DNA from: an uncultured Clostridia bacterium
Lineage (GTDB): Bacteria; Bacillota; Clostridia; Christensenellales; Aristaeellaceae
Direction: 5' to 3'
Assembly (NCBI GenBank): GCA_934662505.1
Contig: CAKUKE010000005.1
Location: 62,001-126,000 of the forward strand
DNA length: 64,000 nucleotides
In this document: one piece after another, positions 28,131-37,008 of the stretch
Layout: every line of letters starts with the position of its first letter
Position numbering within the stretch: the first letter of the stretch is position 1
Program-made: the position numbers and the translations under genes
The notes under the pieces: model-generated
Databases searched by the model: none
The model's input: the letters and a program-made list of their open reading frames with translations, nothing else
What the model was told of the DNA's origin: nothing

Positions 28131-28916
28131 TTAAAACGTCTTTTCCGCCTCGGCGATATGGCGCCGGATCGCCTGCTCATGCTTCACGCAGTAGGCATAG
28201 GCGGCTTCCATGAACCCGGTGATGCCGTTATGCTGATAGAGCCCGGCCATACGTGCTAAAACAGGGGTTCCATCGACGATCATATCCTGAAAATACGGAT
28301 AAACGCAGCCGCCGTTTTCCTTTGGAAAATAGGGGTTGACAGCGCTCAGTCTCGGATCGCTCATCAGGGCTTCCACGACCATTTCGCTGAGTATCCATTT
28401 CAGGCTGGGCGTTTCATATTCGTCGTAGCTGTCGCCGAAATGACGATTCCACACGTGAAACCAGAAATAATGGATCACCTCATGCATGGATAACCCCAGC
28501 GCGCCCCTTTCGCTGTTCATGTAAAACACATCAAAGTAACGTTCCTGCAGAAATCTTGGGCAGATCGGATTCAACGTGACATTTCCCGTCAAATCGTTAA
28601 AAAGCAGGCGGGCGTCCAGTTCAAAGGCATCGGACAATGCCTCTTCGAGCTGGCCTTTGTATTTCGCAAAACGGGCGTTGTAATCCGCCGCCTTCCGGTC
28701 CATTTCCGCCGCCGTGCGTTCATATATTTCTGCAAACGCCCCCTCAAGGTATGTCTTCCTTTCCGCGGGAGTTCTTGCCGCCAGAGCCTTTCCTTCTATC
28801 TCAGGGTAAAAATGCAGGATCGCATCCGACCAGAAGGGGGTTTGTTCCTCCGTCTGAAACAGCAGAATGCTCCCGATGGAGTGTGCATAGCCCGGGTTTT
28901 GATAGGTCACATTCAT
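28131..28916 (-). CDS. Putative zincin-like protein with an HEVIH motif, function unknown
   Basis: 261 residues with no signal peptide or membrane segment. A helical N-terminal half (YERTAAEMDRKAADYNARF) precedes LGLSMHEVIHYFWFHVW at about residue 145, an HExxH zinc-protease motif. About 35-40 residues later ILSEMVVEAL offers a third-ligand Glu, as in gluzincins. I do not recognise the family; a metallopeptidase role is inferred from the motif. Codon use is visibly more AT-rich than in the neighbours, which suggests acquisition by transfer. Monocistronic, with a terminator on its own side. GGAG lies about 15 bases ahead of the ATG, a loose spacing. Confidence 0.75.
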   Translation of the reverse strand: MNVTYQNPGYAHSIGSILLFQTEEQTPFWSDAILHFYPEIEGKALAARTPAERKTYLEGAFAEIYERTAAEMDRKAADYNARFAKYKGQLEEALSDAFELDARLLFNDLTGNVTLNPICPRFLQERYFDVFYMNSERGALGLSMHEVIHYFWFHVWNRHFGDSYDEYETPSLKWILSEMVVEALMSDPRLSAVNPYFPKENGGCVYPYFQDMIVDGTPVLARMAGLYQHNGITGFMEAAYAYCVKHEQAIRRHIAEAEKTF

Positions 28917-28985
28917 GCAGCAATCACTTCGCTCCTTTTTGTTCCATTATCTCTATTTTACCACCTGCATCCTCCCGTTACAAGA

Positions 28986-29018
28986 AGAACGCCCGAACGA
29001 TTTCGTTCGGACGTTCTT
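28986..29018 (-). terminator. Terminator of the opp operon
   Basis: AGAACGTCCGAACG and CGTTCGGGCGTTCT pair, with a single mismatch, around a 3-4 base loop. T-rich sequence follows on both strands. It closes the operon after the DUF3899 gene. Confidence 0.75.
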
Positions 29019-29165
29019 TTCATCATCGTTTCAGCACTGCGGGCCTCGCAGACCCTTCCGCCGACGCCAACAGGCGCAGTCACCTGCCCTCGCTTGATTC
29101 AGTTCCGTCTCTCAACGGATAGGGCGCCGCCGGCGGCCTCCCGCGTCTCTTTTCGCCGGTGTTTT

Positions 29166-29576
29166 TCAGGCGCCCCCGTTCAGGGTATACAGGAGAAAAA
29201 ACACCAGCGCCATGGCCAGCAGCACGCCGCCCACCCAGAAAAAATGGCTCAGCTTGGCCTTTTCCCGCGCGTGGCGCTTCTGCTTGTAGTCATAGTAAGT
29301 GCGGGAATACTTTTTCTGTTTTTCCTCGCTCTGCATCACCTTGAGCGCCTTGGTCACACCGTAACGCAGCATGTCGAACGTGCCGCCGTCTGCGGAAAAC
29401 ACCAGCGCCCCGGCGCACAGGATCAGCGCGCCGGACACAAAGCAGCCGTCGCACAGCGCCATGAGCAGGGCGGCCGTATCCGCCGGGGCGAACCCGCCCC
29501 GGACGGCAAACACGGCGATGCCCATGGTCAGGCCGATCAGCGCGGTTCGGCACAGCTTACGCCCCTTCGCGCTCAA
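29166..29576 (-). CDS. DUF3899 family small membrane protein
   Basis: 136 residues with three hydrophobic segments ([55 protein letters not shown]). The family hallmark is the loop [15 protein letters not shown] followed by [19 protein letters not shown]. Function is unknown. The start overlaps the stop of oppF by 4 bases (ATGA), so it is translationally coupled and is the last gene of the opp operon. That link suggests a role with the transporter, perhaps in assembly, but this is inference. Confidence 0.8.
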   Translation of the reverse strand: MSAKGRKLCRTALIGLTMGIAVFAVRGGFAPADTAALLMALCDGCFVSGALILCAGALVFSADGGTFDMLRYGVTKALKVMQSEEKQKKYSRTYYDYKQKRHAREKAKLSHFFWVGGVLLAMALVFFLLYTLNGGA

Positions 29577-32023
29577 AGACCCAACTCCTTCTTGTACTTT
29601 TCAAACTCCGCGTCGTTGCACAGAATGAAGTGGCCGGGCACAATCTCCCGCATGGTCGGCTGATCCACAGAATAGTCATGCGCCAGCGCAGGGTTATATT
29701 CAATGCGCTTGCGGTACTTTTCATGGTGGGGATCCGGGTAGGGGATGGCGGACAGCAGGGACTTGGTATAGGGGTGGAGGGGATGGGCGAACAGCTCGTC
29801 CGAGTTGGCCAGCTCCACCATTTTCCCGTAATACATCACGCCGATCCGGTCGGAGAAATATTTGACCACCGACAGGTTATGGGCAATGAACAGGATGGTC
29901 AGCCCCATCTTGTTGCGCAGGTCGTTGAGCAGGTTGATGACCTGCGCCTGAATGGACACGTCCAGCGCGGAAATGGGCTCGTCGGCGATGATCAGATCGG
30001 GCTGCAGCACGATGGCGCGGGCGATGCCGATACGCTGGCGCTGACCGCCGGAAAACTCGTGGGGGTAACGGTTGGCATGTTCGCGCACCAGACCCACCAG
30101 ATCCAGCACCTCGTACACCTTATCATCGATGTACTTTTCATCCCGGATACCCCGGATTTTCAGACCCTCGGCAATGATTTCCCGAACGGTCATACGGGGG
30201 TTGATGGAGGCGATGGGATCCTGAAAGATCATCTGCATCTTGGTCATGATGTTGTCCTTGGCGGCAACCTTCATGTCCACTTCATACTTGCTCCTGCATT
30301 CCTCCGCGGCCTCGCCCGTCAGGGTCGCCATGTCCGCTTCGAACTTGCGGGTCAGTTCTTCCTTGCGCTTCTCCCGGTACTTTTCCACGCACTTGCTCTT
30401 TTCCACGGAGGATTCCAGCGCGTTGGTCTTGGCCTGACGGATGCGGCGGTGCATTTCCTGCTTCAGCTGCCGCACCTCGTCCCGGTAGGCGCGGGTCAGT
30501 TCCGCCTTGCGGGCGGGTTCTTTCGCAATCTGCTCCTTGAGCGCGGCTTCCTTCCGGCGGCAGGTTTCCTCAAAGTCGTTCTTCAGGCTGCGGGTCAGCA
30601 CCGGCAGACCGTTCTGCGTGGAGGAAATGCGCAGCCCGTCAAAGTACACATCGCCCTCAGTGGGGTCGTACAGGTTGATGATGGTGCGTCCCGTGGTGGT
30701 CTTGCCGCAGCCGGACTCGCCCACCAGACCGAACACTTCGCCCCGCTTGATGTAGAAGCTGACGTCATCCACGGCCTTATTGATGTAATCACCGCTGCGG
30801 AAATACTGCTTGAGGTGGTTGACACGCAGCAGAATGTCGGGATCTTCCTGAATACCCGCGTTTTCCAGACGGTTCAGGGTGATACGGGCAACGATCTTGG
30901 CCAGCACCTTCGCCAGAATGAGCAGCACCACGCCGCCTACCCACAGCCAGATCACGTGGGCGGCCAGCAGCCACAGCGCCACCACCGCGCCGATGCCATT
31001 GCTTTCGTCGGACTTTTTCACGGTGTCGGAGGCGAGGGTATCCAGCGTTGCAGCGTAGCCGGTTTTATCGCTTTCCAGCGCAGCGGAGCGCGCCTGCTTC
31101 ATCACGGTGCTCACGGCTCCGTCAAACTCTCCGTCGTTCAGCAGCGCGCCCAGCGTACGGGCAAACACGTCGATGCTGCCCACGTTTTCATCCGGATAGC
31201 GGGACTTGAGCAGGTCGTACTGCTCCTGGAAGAAGGCGGCGAAGGCACCCATCCGGTCCTCGGTCATCCCGTCCAGCACGCGCACAAAATCGTCGCACAC
31301 GTCCTCGGTCGCCGTCCGCTCCTGCGCCTGCACGGCGGTCAGCGCTTCTGCGTATTTTTCCAGATCCAGTTCCTCAAGGTAGGCCTTCACGCTCTTGATG
31401 GACGCGCCGTCGGCCAGATCCTGCTGCACCATGGCGGCCACGGTCTCGGCAAACTCCACATAGGTGCCCGCCGCTTCGCCCTGCGCCTCGCTGAGGGTGG
31501 CGTAGTAGGCCGCCAGATTCTTTTCGCAGGACGCAGGCGCCACCTTGACCTTTTTGCTGCTCTTGGGCTTGAAGGTCTCGTCCAGATAATCGACGGCCTT
31601 TTTCAGCTGTCGGGTCTCCTCGCCGCTTTCCTTCTGCTCGTAGAACGCACGGTAGGCGTCCACGTCGAAGGTCTCGGCCAGCTCGGCATAGTAGGCGTCG
31701 GCGTTTTCCACCGCCAGCTTTTCCTTGGCCTGCGCCAGCGCCTCGTCCCAAGCGCTCAGATCGGCGCGCACCTGCGCAATGCGGATCTGCTCCGCCTGAC
31801 CCTTGGTCGCGGCGGCGCTGCGCAGTGCGGTAAAGTACTGACGGTCAAAGCACTGACGGGCGAAAATACCGCCGTTTACCTGATAGGTGTTCAGCACGCC
31901 CTGCATGGTGGACCATGCCGCGCCGCTGTTGGCGGCGGCGTAGATATTGACCACCAGCGCCAACGCCAGCACCACCCAGCCCAGCGCCTTCAATACGGTT
32001 GAAATTTTCTTGGCGACCTTCAT
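29573..32023 (-). CDS. oppF: OppF-like ABC ATPase with an N-terminal membrane-anchored extracytoplasmic domain and an inserted coiled coil
   Basis: 816 residues; ordinary OppF is about 310-340. Residues 12-32 form one membrane helix. Residues 33-342 are a helix-rich, Glu/Ala-rich domain predicted outside the cell, and 343-372 a second helix. The ATPase follows: Walker [10 protein letters not shown] (435-443), Q-loop MIFQDP (598-603), signature FSGGQRQR (657-664), Walker B LIIADEP (677-683), and the oligopeptide-type C-terminus ([11 protein letters not shown]). Between Walker A and the Q-loop, residues about 472-594 are a highly charged, heptad-like coiled coil absent from normal OppF. All ATPase motifs are intact, so this is not a misassembly. 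Overlaps oppD and the DUF3899 gene by 4 bases each. The operon context fixes the oligopeptide role; the extra domains are unexplained. Confidence 0.9.
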   Translation of the reverse strand: MKVAKKISTVLKALGWVVLALALVVNIYAAANSGAAWSTMQGVLNTYQVNGGIFARQCFDRQYFTALRSAAATKGQAEQIRIAQVRADLSAWDEALAQAKEKLAVENADAYYAELAETFDVDAYRAFYEQKESGEETRQLKKAVDYLDETFKPKSSKKVKVAPASCEKNLAAYYATLSEAQGEAAGTYVEFAETVAAMVQQDLADGASIKSVKAYLEELDLEKYAEALTAVQAQERTATEDVCDDFVRVLDGMTEDRMGAFAAFFQEQYDLLKSRYPDENVGSIDVFARTLGALLNDGEFDGAVSTVMKQARSAALESDKTGYAATLDTLASDTVKKSDESNGIGAVVALWLLAAHVIWLWVGGVVLLILAKVLAKIVARITLNRLENAGIQEDPDILLRVNHLKQYFRSGDYINKAVDDVSFYIKRGEVFGLVGESGCGKTTTGRTIINLYDPTEGDVYFDGLRISSTQNGLPVLTRSLKNDFEETCRRKEAALKEQIAKEPARKAELTRAYRDEVRQLKQEMHRRIRQAKTNALESSVEKSKCVEKYREKRKEELTRKFEADMATLTGEAAEECRSKYEVDMKVAAKDNIMTKMQMIFQDPIASINPRMTVREIIAEGLKIRGIRDEKYIDDKVYEVLDLVGLVREHANRYPHEFSGGQRQRIGIARAIVLQPDLIIADEPISALDVSIQAQVINLLNDLRNKMGLTILFIAHNLSVVKYFSDRIGVMYYGKMVELANSDELFAHPLHPYTKSLLSAIPYPDPHHEKYRKRIEYNPALAHDYSVDQPTMREIVPGHFILCNDAEFEKYKKELGL

Positions 32024-34218
32024 TGGGCGTTTCCTCCTTCCACGGCGTTCATTTGCGCTTCACGTTCGGCCTGCTCCTTGAGCATGCGGGCGATACGGTT
32101 GCGCACAATGGCCGGAGGCTCCACCTTGGGTGCATCGGGATGCAGCAGCCAGGTGGCGGCCCAGTGGGTGTCGGACACCCGGAACTCGGGCGCCGGCTCC
32201 TCAAAGTCGATCTGCATGGCATATTTGTTGCGCGCCGCGAAGGCGTCGCCCTTGGGCGGCAGGATCATATCCGGCGGTGTGCCGGGAATGGCCTCCAGCG
32301 CATCCTTGGTCTCCAGATCGGGCATGGAGGACAAAAGCGCCCAGGTGTAGGGATGACGGGGATCGTAGAACACATCGTCCGCCGTACCGTATTCCACGAT
32401 TTTACCCGCATACATGATGGCGATGCGGTCGGCCATGTTGGCGACCACGCCCAGATCGTGGGTGATGAAAATGACGGACAGGCGGCGCTGCGCCTTCAGA
32501 CGGTTGATCAGCTCCAGAATCTGCGCCTGAATGGTCACGTCCAGCGCAGTGGTGGGCTCGTCGCAGATGAGGATATCCGGGTTGGCGGACAGGGCGATGG
32601 CGATCACGATGCGCTGACGCATGCCGCCGGAGAACTCGAAGGGATACTGATGGTAGCGCTTATGGGGCTCGGGGATGCCCACTTCCTTCATCAGTTCAAT
32701 GGCACGGTGACGTGCCATGCCCTGCGTGAGCTTGAAGGCATAGTCCTCCGCCCGGGCCTTGAGGTAATCCGCCATGGCTACGGCGCGGTCGGCGTAATCT
32801 TCCTTCGCGTCCGCCTCGATCTGCGCCCGGATGTGGCGCAGCAGCTCCTCGGTGGTGCCGCACAGGCTCTTCTGGGTGGCGTCCTGATCGATCAGGTTCA
32901 TGGGCACCACGCTGGCCACGGTCTTTCCCTTCGCCAGGTTTTTATCGTGCTGCAGCGTCTCCCTGCGGAAACGGGCTTCTTCCTTGGGGTTATGCTTGTA
33001 CGCCCTGAAATAGCGGTTCACGTAGGAGGTCACGCCGCTGCGGTACACATAGGCCTGATTGTCCTTATCCAGCTGCAGCAGGTCAATGGCCTTTTCCACC
33101 GCGTCGGCAGACGCGTCGATAGCGTCCTTGCACGCCTTTTCGGACAGCGGTTTGACGGAGAACACGGTCAATGCCTTCTCCAGCGCCGCCGCCGCGCTTT
33201 CTTTTTCCTTCAGGGAGCTTTCCTCGGAATAGCGCAGTGCTTTTTCCACGTCCTTGAGGAAATCCAGCATGAAGCCGTCGTCCAGATCCTTACGCGCTTT
33301 TTTGTTGATCTCGGCGATGGAGGTATGGACGGGGTCGGGGGCGTGACCGTGCTTGACGGAATACCCGATGCAGAAGAAGTTGGGCGTTTCCCCGTTGACG
33401 ATGTCGCCCAGCTTTTTCTTTATCTGATCCAGCAGCTGCTGCAGTTCGTCCCGCTGACGGTCGGCATAATTTTTCTGATACGCAGCCAGTTTTTCCCGAT
33501 AGGCGGCAATATCCCCGTCTTCCTTTTGCAGGGTGTAGGGGTTGAAGCCAAGCCGGAGGGACGCGCGGAGCCGTCCGCACACCTCCCGCACTTCCTTGTC
33601 GTTCCGCTTGAGCAGCGCAGCCTCGATCTCATCCACGCAGTCCAGCGACTCCACCAGACTCTCCACCGCTTCTTTATAAGCGTATTCTTCCTTGACCGCC
33701 ACGGAAACAAAGCCATCGAATTCCTGCACCTTTTCACGGATGCGGGCTTTCAAAGCGCTGTCCGCGCCGCCCTCGGCCGCGTAAGCCTTGATGATGGTCT
33801 CCTCCAGCAGGTGGAGGGTCTTGTTGAACCGTTCACGGCCGTCCCGGCGGCGTTCCTTGTTGTTGAGCAGCATGGCCTCGGTCAGCTGCTTGCCGATGCG
33901 CATGATGGGGTTCAGGGCGCTCAGGGGATCCTGAAACACCATGGCCAGCTTATGACCGCGAAGGGTATGGAACTCCTCCTCGGGAATTTTGAGCAGATCC
34001 TTGCCGTCGTAGATGATTTCGCCGCCGTCCACCATGGCGTTTCCGGCCAGAATGCCCATGATGGCGCGGGAGGTGACGGACTTGCCCGAGCCGCTTTCGC
34101 CGGCGATGGCCAGCGTTTCGCCCTCGTTCAGGTCGAAGGAAATGTCGCGCACCGCGCGCACCGCGCCGTTATTTGTGCGGAACGAGATCGTCAGGTTTTT
34201 GACTTCCAGCTTAGCCAT
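32020..34218 (-). CDS. oppD: OppD-like ABC ATPase with a roughly 370-residue helical insertion
   Basis: 732 residues; OppD is normally about 325-350. Walker A GESGSGKS (41-48) and Q-loop [11 protein letters not shown] (94-104) are followed at about 120-490 by an insertion rich in Lys, Glu and Ala with predicted long helices ([47 protein letters not shown]). The normal fold resumes at [19 protein letters not shown] with signature FSGGMRQR (529-536), [12 protein letters not shown] and the switch His (ITHD). The C-terminal peptide-transporter domain has [12 protein letters not shown] and IPGTPP, but its usual Cys-rich segment is absent ([15 protein letters not shown]), so a FeS or Cys cluster is not expected. 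Part of the opp operon, 1 base after oppC. Confidence 0.92.
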   Translation of the reverse strand: MAKLEVKNLTISFRTNNGAVRAVRDISFDLNEGETLAIAGESGSGKSVTSRAIMGILAGNAMVDGGEIIYDGKDLLKIPEEEFHTLRGHKLAMVFQDPLSALNPIMRIGKQLTEAMLLNNKERRRDGRERFNKTLHLLEETIIKAYAAEGGADSALKARIREKVQEFDGFVSVAVKEEYAYKEAVESLVESLDCVDEIEAALLKRNDKEVREVCGRLRASLRLGFNPYTLQKEDGDIAAYREKLAAYQKNYADRQRDELQQLLDQIKKKLGDIVNGETPNFFCIGYSVKHGHAPDPVHTSIAEINKKARKDLDDGFMLDFLKDVEKALRYSEESSLKEKESAAAALEKALTVFSVKPLSEKACKDAIDASADAVEKAIDLLQLDKDNQAYVYRSGVTSYVNRYFRAYKHNPKEEARFRRETLQHDKNLAKGKTVASVVPMNLIDQDATQKSLCGTTEELLRHIRAQIEADAKEDYADRAVAMADYLKARAEDYAFKLTQGMARHRAIELMKEVGIPEPHKRYHQYPFEFSGGMRQRIVIAIALSANPDILICDEPTTALDVTIQAQILELINRLKAQRRLSVIFITHDLGVVANMADRIAIMYAGKIVEYGTADDVFYDPRHPYTWALLSSMPDLETKDALEAIPGTPPDMILPPKGDAFAARNKYAMQIDFEEPAPEFRVSDTHWAATWLLHPDAPKVEPPAIVRNRIARMLKEQAEREAQMNAVEGGNAQ

Positions 34219-34219
34219 A

Positions 34220-35755
34220 TCAGTCTTCCGCTCCTCTCAAAGAAGGATTCAGCGCGTCGCGCAGGCCGTTACCGAACAGGTTGAAGCAAATTTCCAGAAT
34301 GGCGATGAAAATGGCCGGGAACATGATGATGTGGGGATAGGTGCTCAGGTAGCCCTGACCGTTGGACAGCATGGTGCCGATGGAGGTCATGGACGACGTT
34401 TCCAGATTGATGATGTGCAGATAGCTGAGCATGCTCTCGGAGAAGATGACGCCCGGAATGGTCATGACCGCGCCGGTCACGATGGTGCCCAGCGAGTTGG
34501 GGAAAATGTGCTTGAAGATGAGCCGCCAGTCCGACGCGCCCAGCGTGCGGGCCGCCAGCACGTATTCCTGCCCCTTGAAGCGGTAGAACTGGGTGCGCAC
34601 CCGCGCCGCCGTGCCGACCCACCCGGTCAGTACAAAGGCGAACAGCAGGCAGGGCACCACACCCACCTTTTCCGCCAGATGCATCTGGAACAGGGTGGCG
34701 ACTACCATGAAGGGAACGGAGGAAAGGATGTCCGAAACACGCTCCATCACCATATCCACCGCGCCGCCGTAGTAACCCTCGATGGAACCGTAGATGACGC
34801 CCAGAATGAAGTTGATGGTGGCCACGGAGATGGCCAGCAGGAAGGACAGCCGGGCGCCCGCAGCCAGACAGGTGAAAATGTCCTGACCGTGCACGTTGGT
34901 GCCGAAAAGGAAAGAGGGGGTAAAGCCGTTCTTGAATTCAAAGTAACGGCTGTACAGCACACGGCAGCGGTAGCCGGTCTGGTTCTTCTGGGCGTAGGTG
35001 TACCATACGCCGTTTTCCCCGTCGCCCTCGATGCGCAGGCTCTTGTATCCGCCCTTCTCGGGGTTGTCGCTGGTCAGATAGTTGTTGATGTAGTTGCCGT
35101 TTTCATCAAAAACCGCGCCGCCGGCAGAGCCCTGACTTTCGTCCTGCAGCTTGTACCAGAAATTGGCGCCGTCGTTGCCCAGCACAAAATGCTTGTTCTG
35201 GGTGGCGGAGAGGGGGTAAATGATCTGGATGCCCGTTTCGTTCTGATAATCCATGAGCGCCTGATATTCCTGCTCGCTCAGGTTGACATAGGTGAAGCCC
35301 ACGGAGGCATAGCTGTCTACCCGCAGGTTGTAGTAGATCTCACCGGTCGCGTCGGTAAAGGAATTCTGCACGTTCATGATGACCTGCTCGCCCGTTTCCT
35401 GCCCGATGGCGTTCAGATATTCATAACCGGCCTGACTCTGCTTTTCGTTCTTGCCGCCGTCCCAGAAGCCCGTGCCCTCAAACAGGGAGCACTTGGGCAG
35501 CACGGTCTTGTAGTAACCGTCCCGGAACGCCACGTCATAATTGGAAACAAAGGGCACCACGATGGCGAAGATCAGCAGCGCGACGATGAGCACGAAGGCC
35601 ACCACGGCGCTCTTGTTGGTGCGGAAACGGTGCCACGCATCCGCCATGTAGCTGACAGACTTGGTCTGCAGCTTTTCGTCGTGAATCCTTGCGTCCTTCT
35701 GGACAAAGGCAAACTTTTCCTTGGGGATATTGCGATCAATTTTCTGTTCCATCAT
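34220..35755 (-). CDS. oppC: OppC-like permease with a large extracellular insertion
   Basis: 511 residues; OppC is usually about 300. Residues 1-45 are cytoplasmic and the first membrane helix is 48-70. Normally about 40-50 residues separate this helix from the HWFGTDxxGRD box. Here that box (FLFGTNVHGQDIFT) only comes near residue 282, so roughly 170-180 extra residues lie outside the membrane (EIYYNLRVDSYASVGFTYV, GNDGANFWYKLQDES, NGVWYTYAQ). The C-terminal half is a normal BPD_transp_1 domain with the ATPase-contact EAA loop (YVLAARTLGASDWRLIFKHIFPN). An ATG doublet (MMEQK) overlaps the oppB stop by 4 bases. Confidence 0.93.
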   Translation of the reverse strand: MMEQKIDRNIPKEKFAFVQKDARIHDEKLQTKSVSYMADAWHRFRTNKSAVVAFVLIVALLIFAIVVPFVSNYDVAFRDGYYKTVLPKCSLFEGTGFWDGGKNEKQSQAGYEYLNAIGQETGEQVIMNVQNSFTDATGEIYYNLRVDSYASVGFTYVNLSEQEYQALMDYQNETGIQIIYPLSATQNKHFVLGNDGANFWYKLQDESQGSAGGAVFDENGNYINNYLTSDNPEKGGYKSLRIEGDGENGVWYTYAQKNQTGYRCRVLYSRYFEFKNGFTPSFLFGTNVHGQDIFTCLAAGARLSFLLAISVATINFILGVIYGSIEGYYGGAVDMVMERVSDILSSVPFMVVATLFQMHLAEKVGVVPCLLFAFVLTGWVGTAARVRTQFYRFKGQEYVLAARTLGASDWRLIFKHIFPNSLGTIVTGAVMTIPGVIFSESMLSYLHIINLETSSMTSIGTMLSNGQGYLSTYPHIIMFPAIFIAILEICFNLFGNGLRDALNPSLRGAED

Positions 35756-36714
35756 TTCTTCGACCCCATTCTGATGCGCGGATCAATCAATCCGTAGCTG
35801 ATGTCAATGACGATACCGGAGGCAAGACCGATGACGGTATAGAACACGGTAAGCGCCATAAAGAAGTTATAGTCGCGGACGTTGATGGAGGCAATGTACA
35901 GGTTGCCGATGCCCGGAATGCCGAAAATGTTTTCAATAATCATGGAGCCGCCCAGAATGCCGATGAATTCGCCGATGATCATAGGCAGAATGACGACCAT
36001 GGCATTGCGCATGGCGTGGCGGGAAATGGCCTGCGCTTTGGTGAGACCCTTGGTGCGCGCCAGCAGCATGTAGTCGCCGGTGAGCACCTCGCTCAGTTCA
36101 GCGCGGGTATAACGGGTGAAGCCCGCAATGACGCCGAAGGAAAGGCTCATGATGGCAGGCACCATGGAAACGAACATTTTGCCGCTGAACAGCGACCCGG
36201 CCTGACTGAGGGAGGCCAGCTGCAGCGGGAACCAGCCCAGTTTAAAGCAGAAAATATACTGCACCAGGAAGGCATATACATAGCTGGGCACCGAAATGAA
36301 CACCATGACGAGGGTGGAAATAAGCGCATCCTGCCACTTGTTCTTTTTCAGCGCAGCGTAAATTCCAAGTCCAAGTCCCAGCGGGATCGAAATGAGGATC
36401 GAATACAGGTTGACGACAATGGTGTAGGGGAGCTTTTCCATCATGACGCTCCAGACGCTCAGACTGTCGTACATCTGCTCGCCCACGCCCCAGTCCCATT
36501 CGGTGAAAATGGCTTTCAGGTACAGAAAGAACTGCACCATGATCGGCTTGTTGTAGCCCATTTTTTCGCGCTTGGCCAAAACCAGATTGATGTCGCGGCC
36601 CATTTCGCGCACTGCGGGCAGCGGCAGCATTTTGATGAGTATAAAGCACATGGTGGTGATGACGAACAGCGTCAGCAGCATGTACAATACACGTTTTACC
36701 ACATACTTGGTCAT
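35752..36714 (-). CDS. oppB: OppB-like oligopeptide ABC transporter permease
   Basis: 320 residues, normal length for OppB. Six membrane helices begin with YVVKRVLYMLLTLFVITTMCFIL. The EAA loop reads YMLLARTKGLTKAQAISRHAMRN. The family C-terminus is EFIGILGGSMIIENIFGIPGIGNL. It pairs with OppC to form the membrane pore. Unlike its partners it has no added domain. It lies 294 bases after oppA, separated by a stable hairpin. Confidence 0.95.
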   Translation of the reverse strand: MTKYVVKRVLYMLLTLFVITTMCFILIKMLPLPAVREMGRDINLVLAKREKMGYNKPIMVQFFLYLKAIFTEWDWGVGEQMYDSLSVWSVMMEKLPYTIVVNLYSILISIPLGLGLGIYAALKKNKWQDALISTLVMVFISVPSYVYAFLVQYIFCFKLGWFPLQLASLSQAGSLFSGKMFVSMVPAIMSLSFGVIAGFTRYTRAELSEVLTGDYMLLARTKGLTKAQAISRHAMRNAMVVILPMIIGEFIGILGGSMIIENIFGIPGIGNLYIASINVRDYNFFMALTVFYTVIGLASGIVIDISYGLIDPRIRMGSKK

Positions 36715-36836
36715 TCCACGTTCCCTCCGCTCTGTTTTTCCGGCGTATCCCGGCGCGAAAAGCGCCTTTTTCGCTCCGGGTCTTTCGCTTCCGCCGGTTT
36801 CGCATGTTGAACCCTGCGGAGCCAGGGGGATGGGTA

Positions 36837-36957
36837 AAACGGCCGGCTTACGTGCCGTTTATTCCCTCTCTACCATCCATTTTTTGCTCTGGTAGCCCTC
36901 CAGGAAAGTCCGGTTAAAGATGCACGACGGGCATGGAGGGAAAATCCCCCCATGCCC
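36837..36957 (-). other. Intercistronic hairpins between oppA and oppB
   Basis: GGGCATGG..CCATGCCC with an inner GGG..CCC (36929-36957) is a strong hairpin 50-80 bases after the oppA stop. A second one (AAACGGC / GCCGTTT) lies at 36837-36861. Neither has a proper T-run on the minus strand. Such hairpins typically stabilise the mRNA of the binding protein so that it is made in excess over the permease. Confidence 0.5.
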
Positions 36958-37008
36958 GCGCCGCATGGCAGACTGCCTGCAGCTGTCGTGCGCCTTGTTT
37001 GTTTGCGA

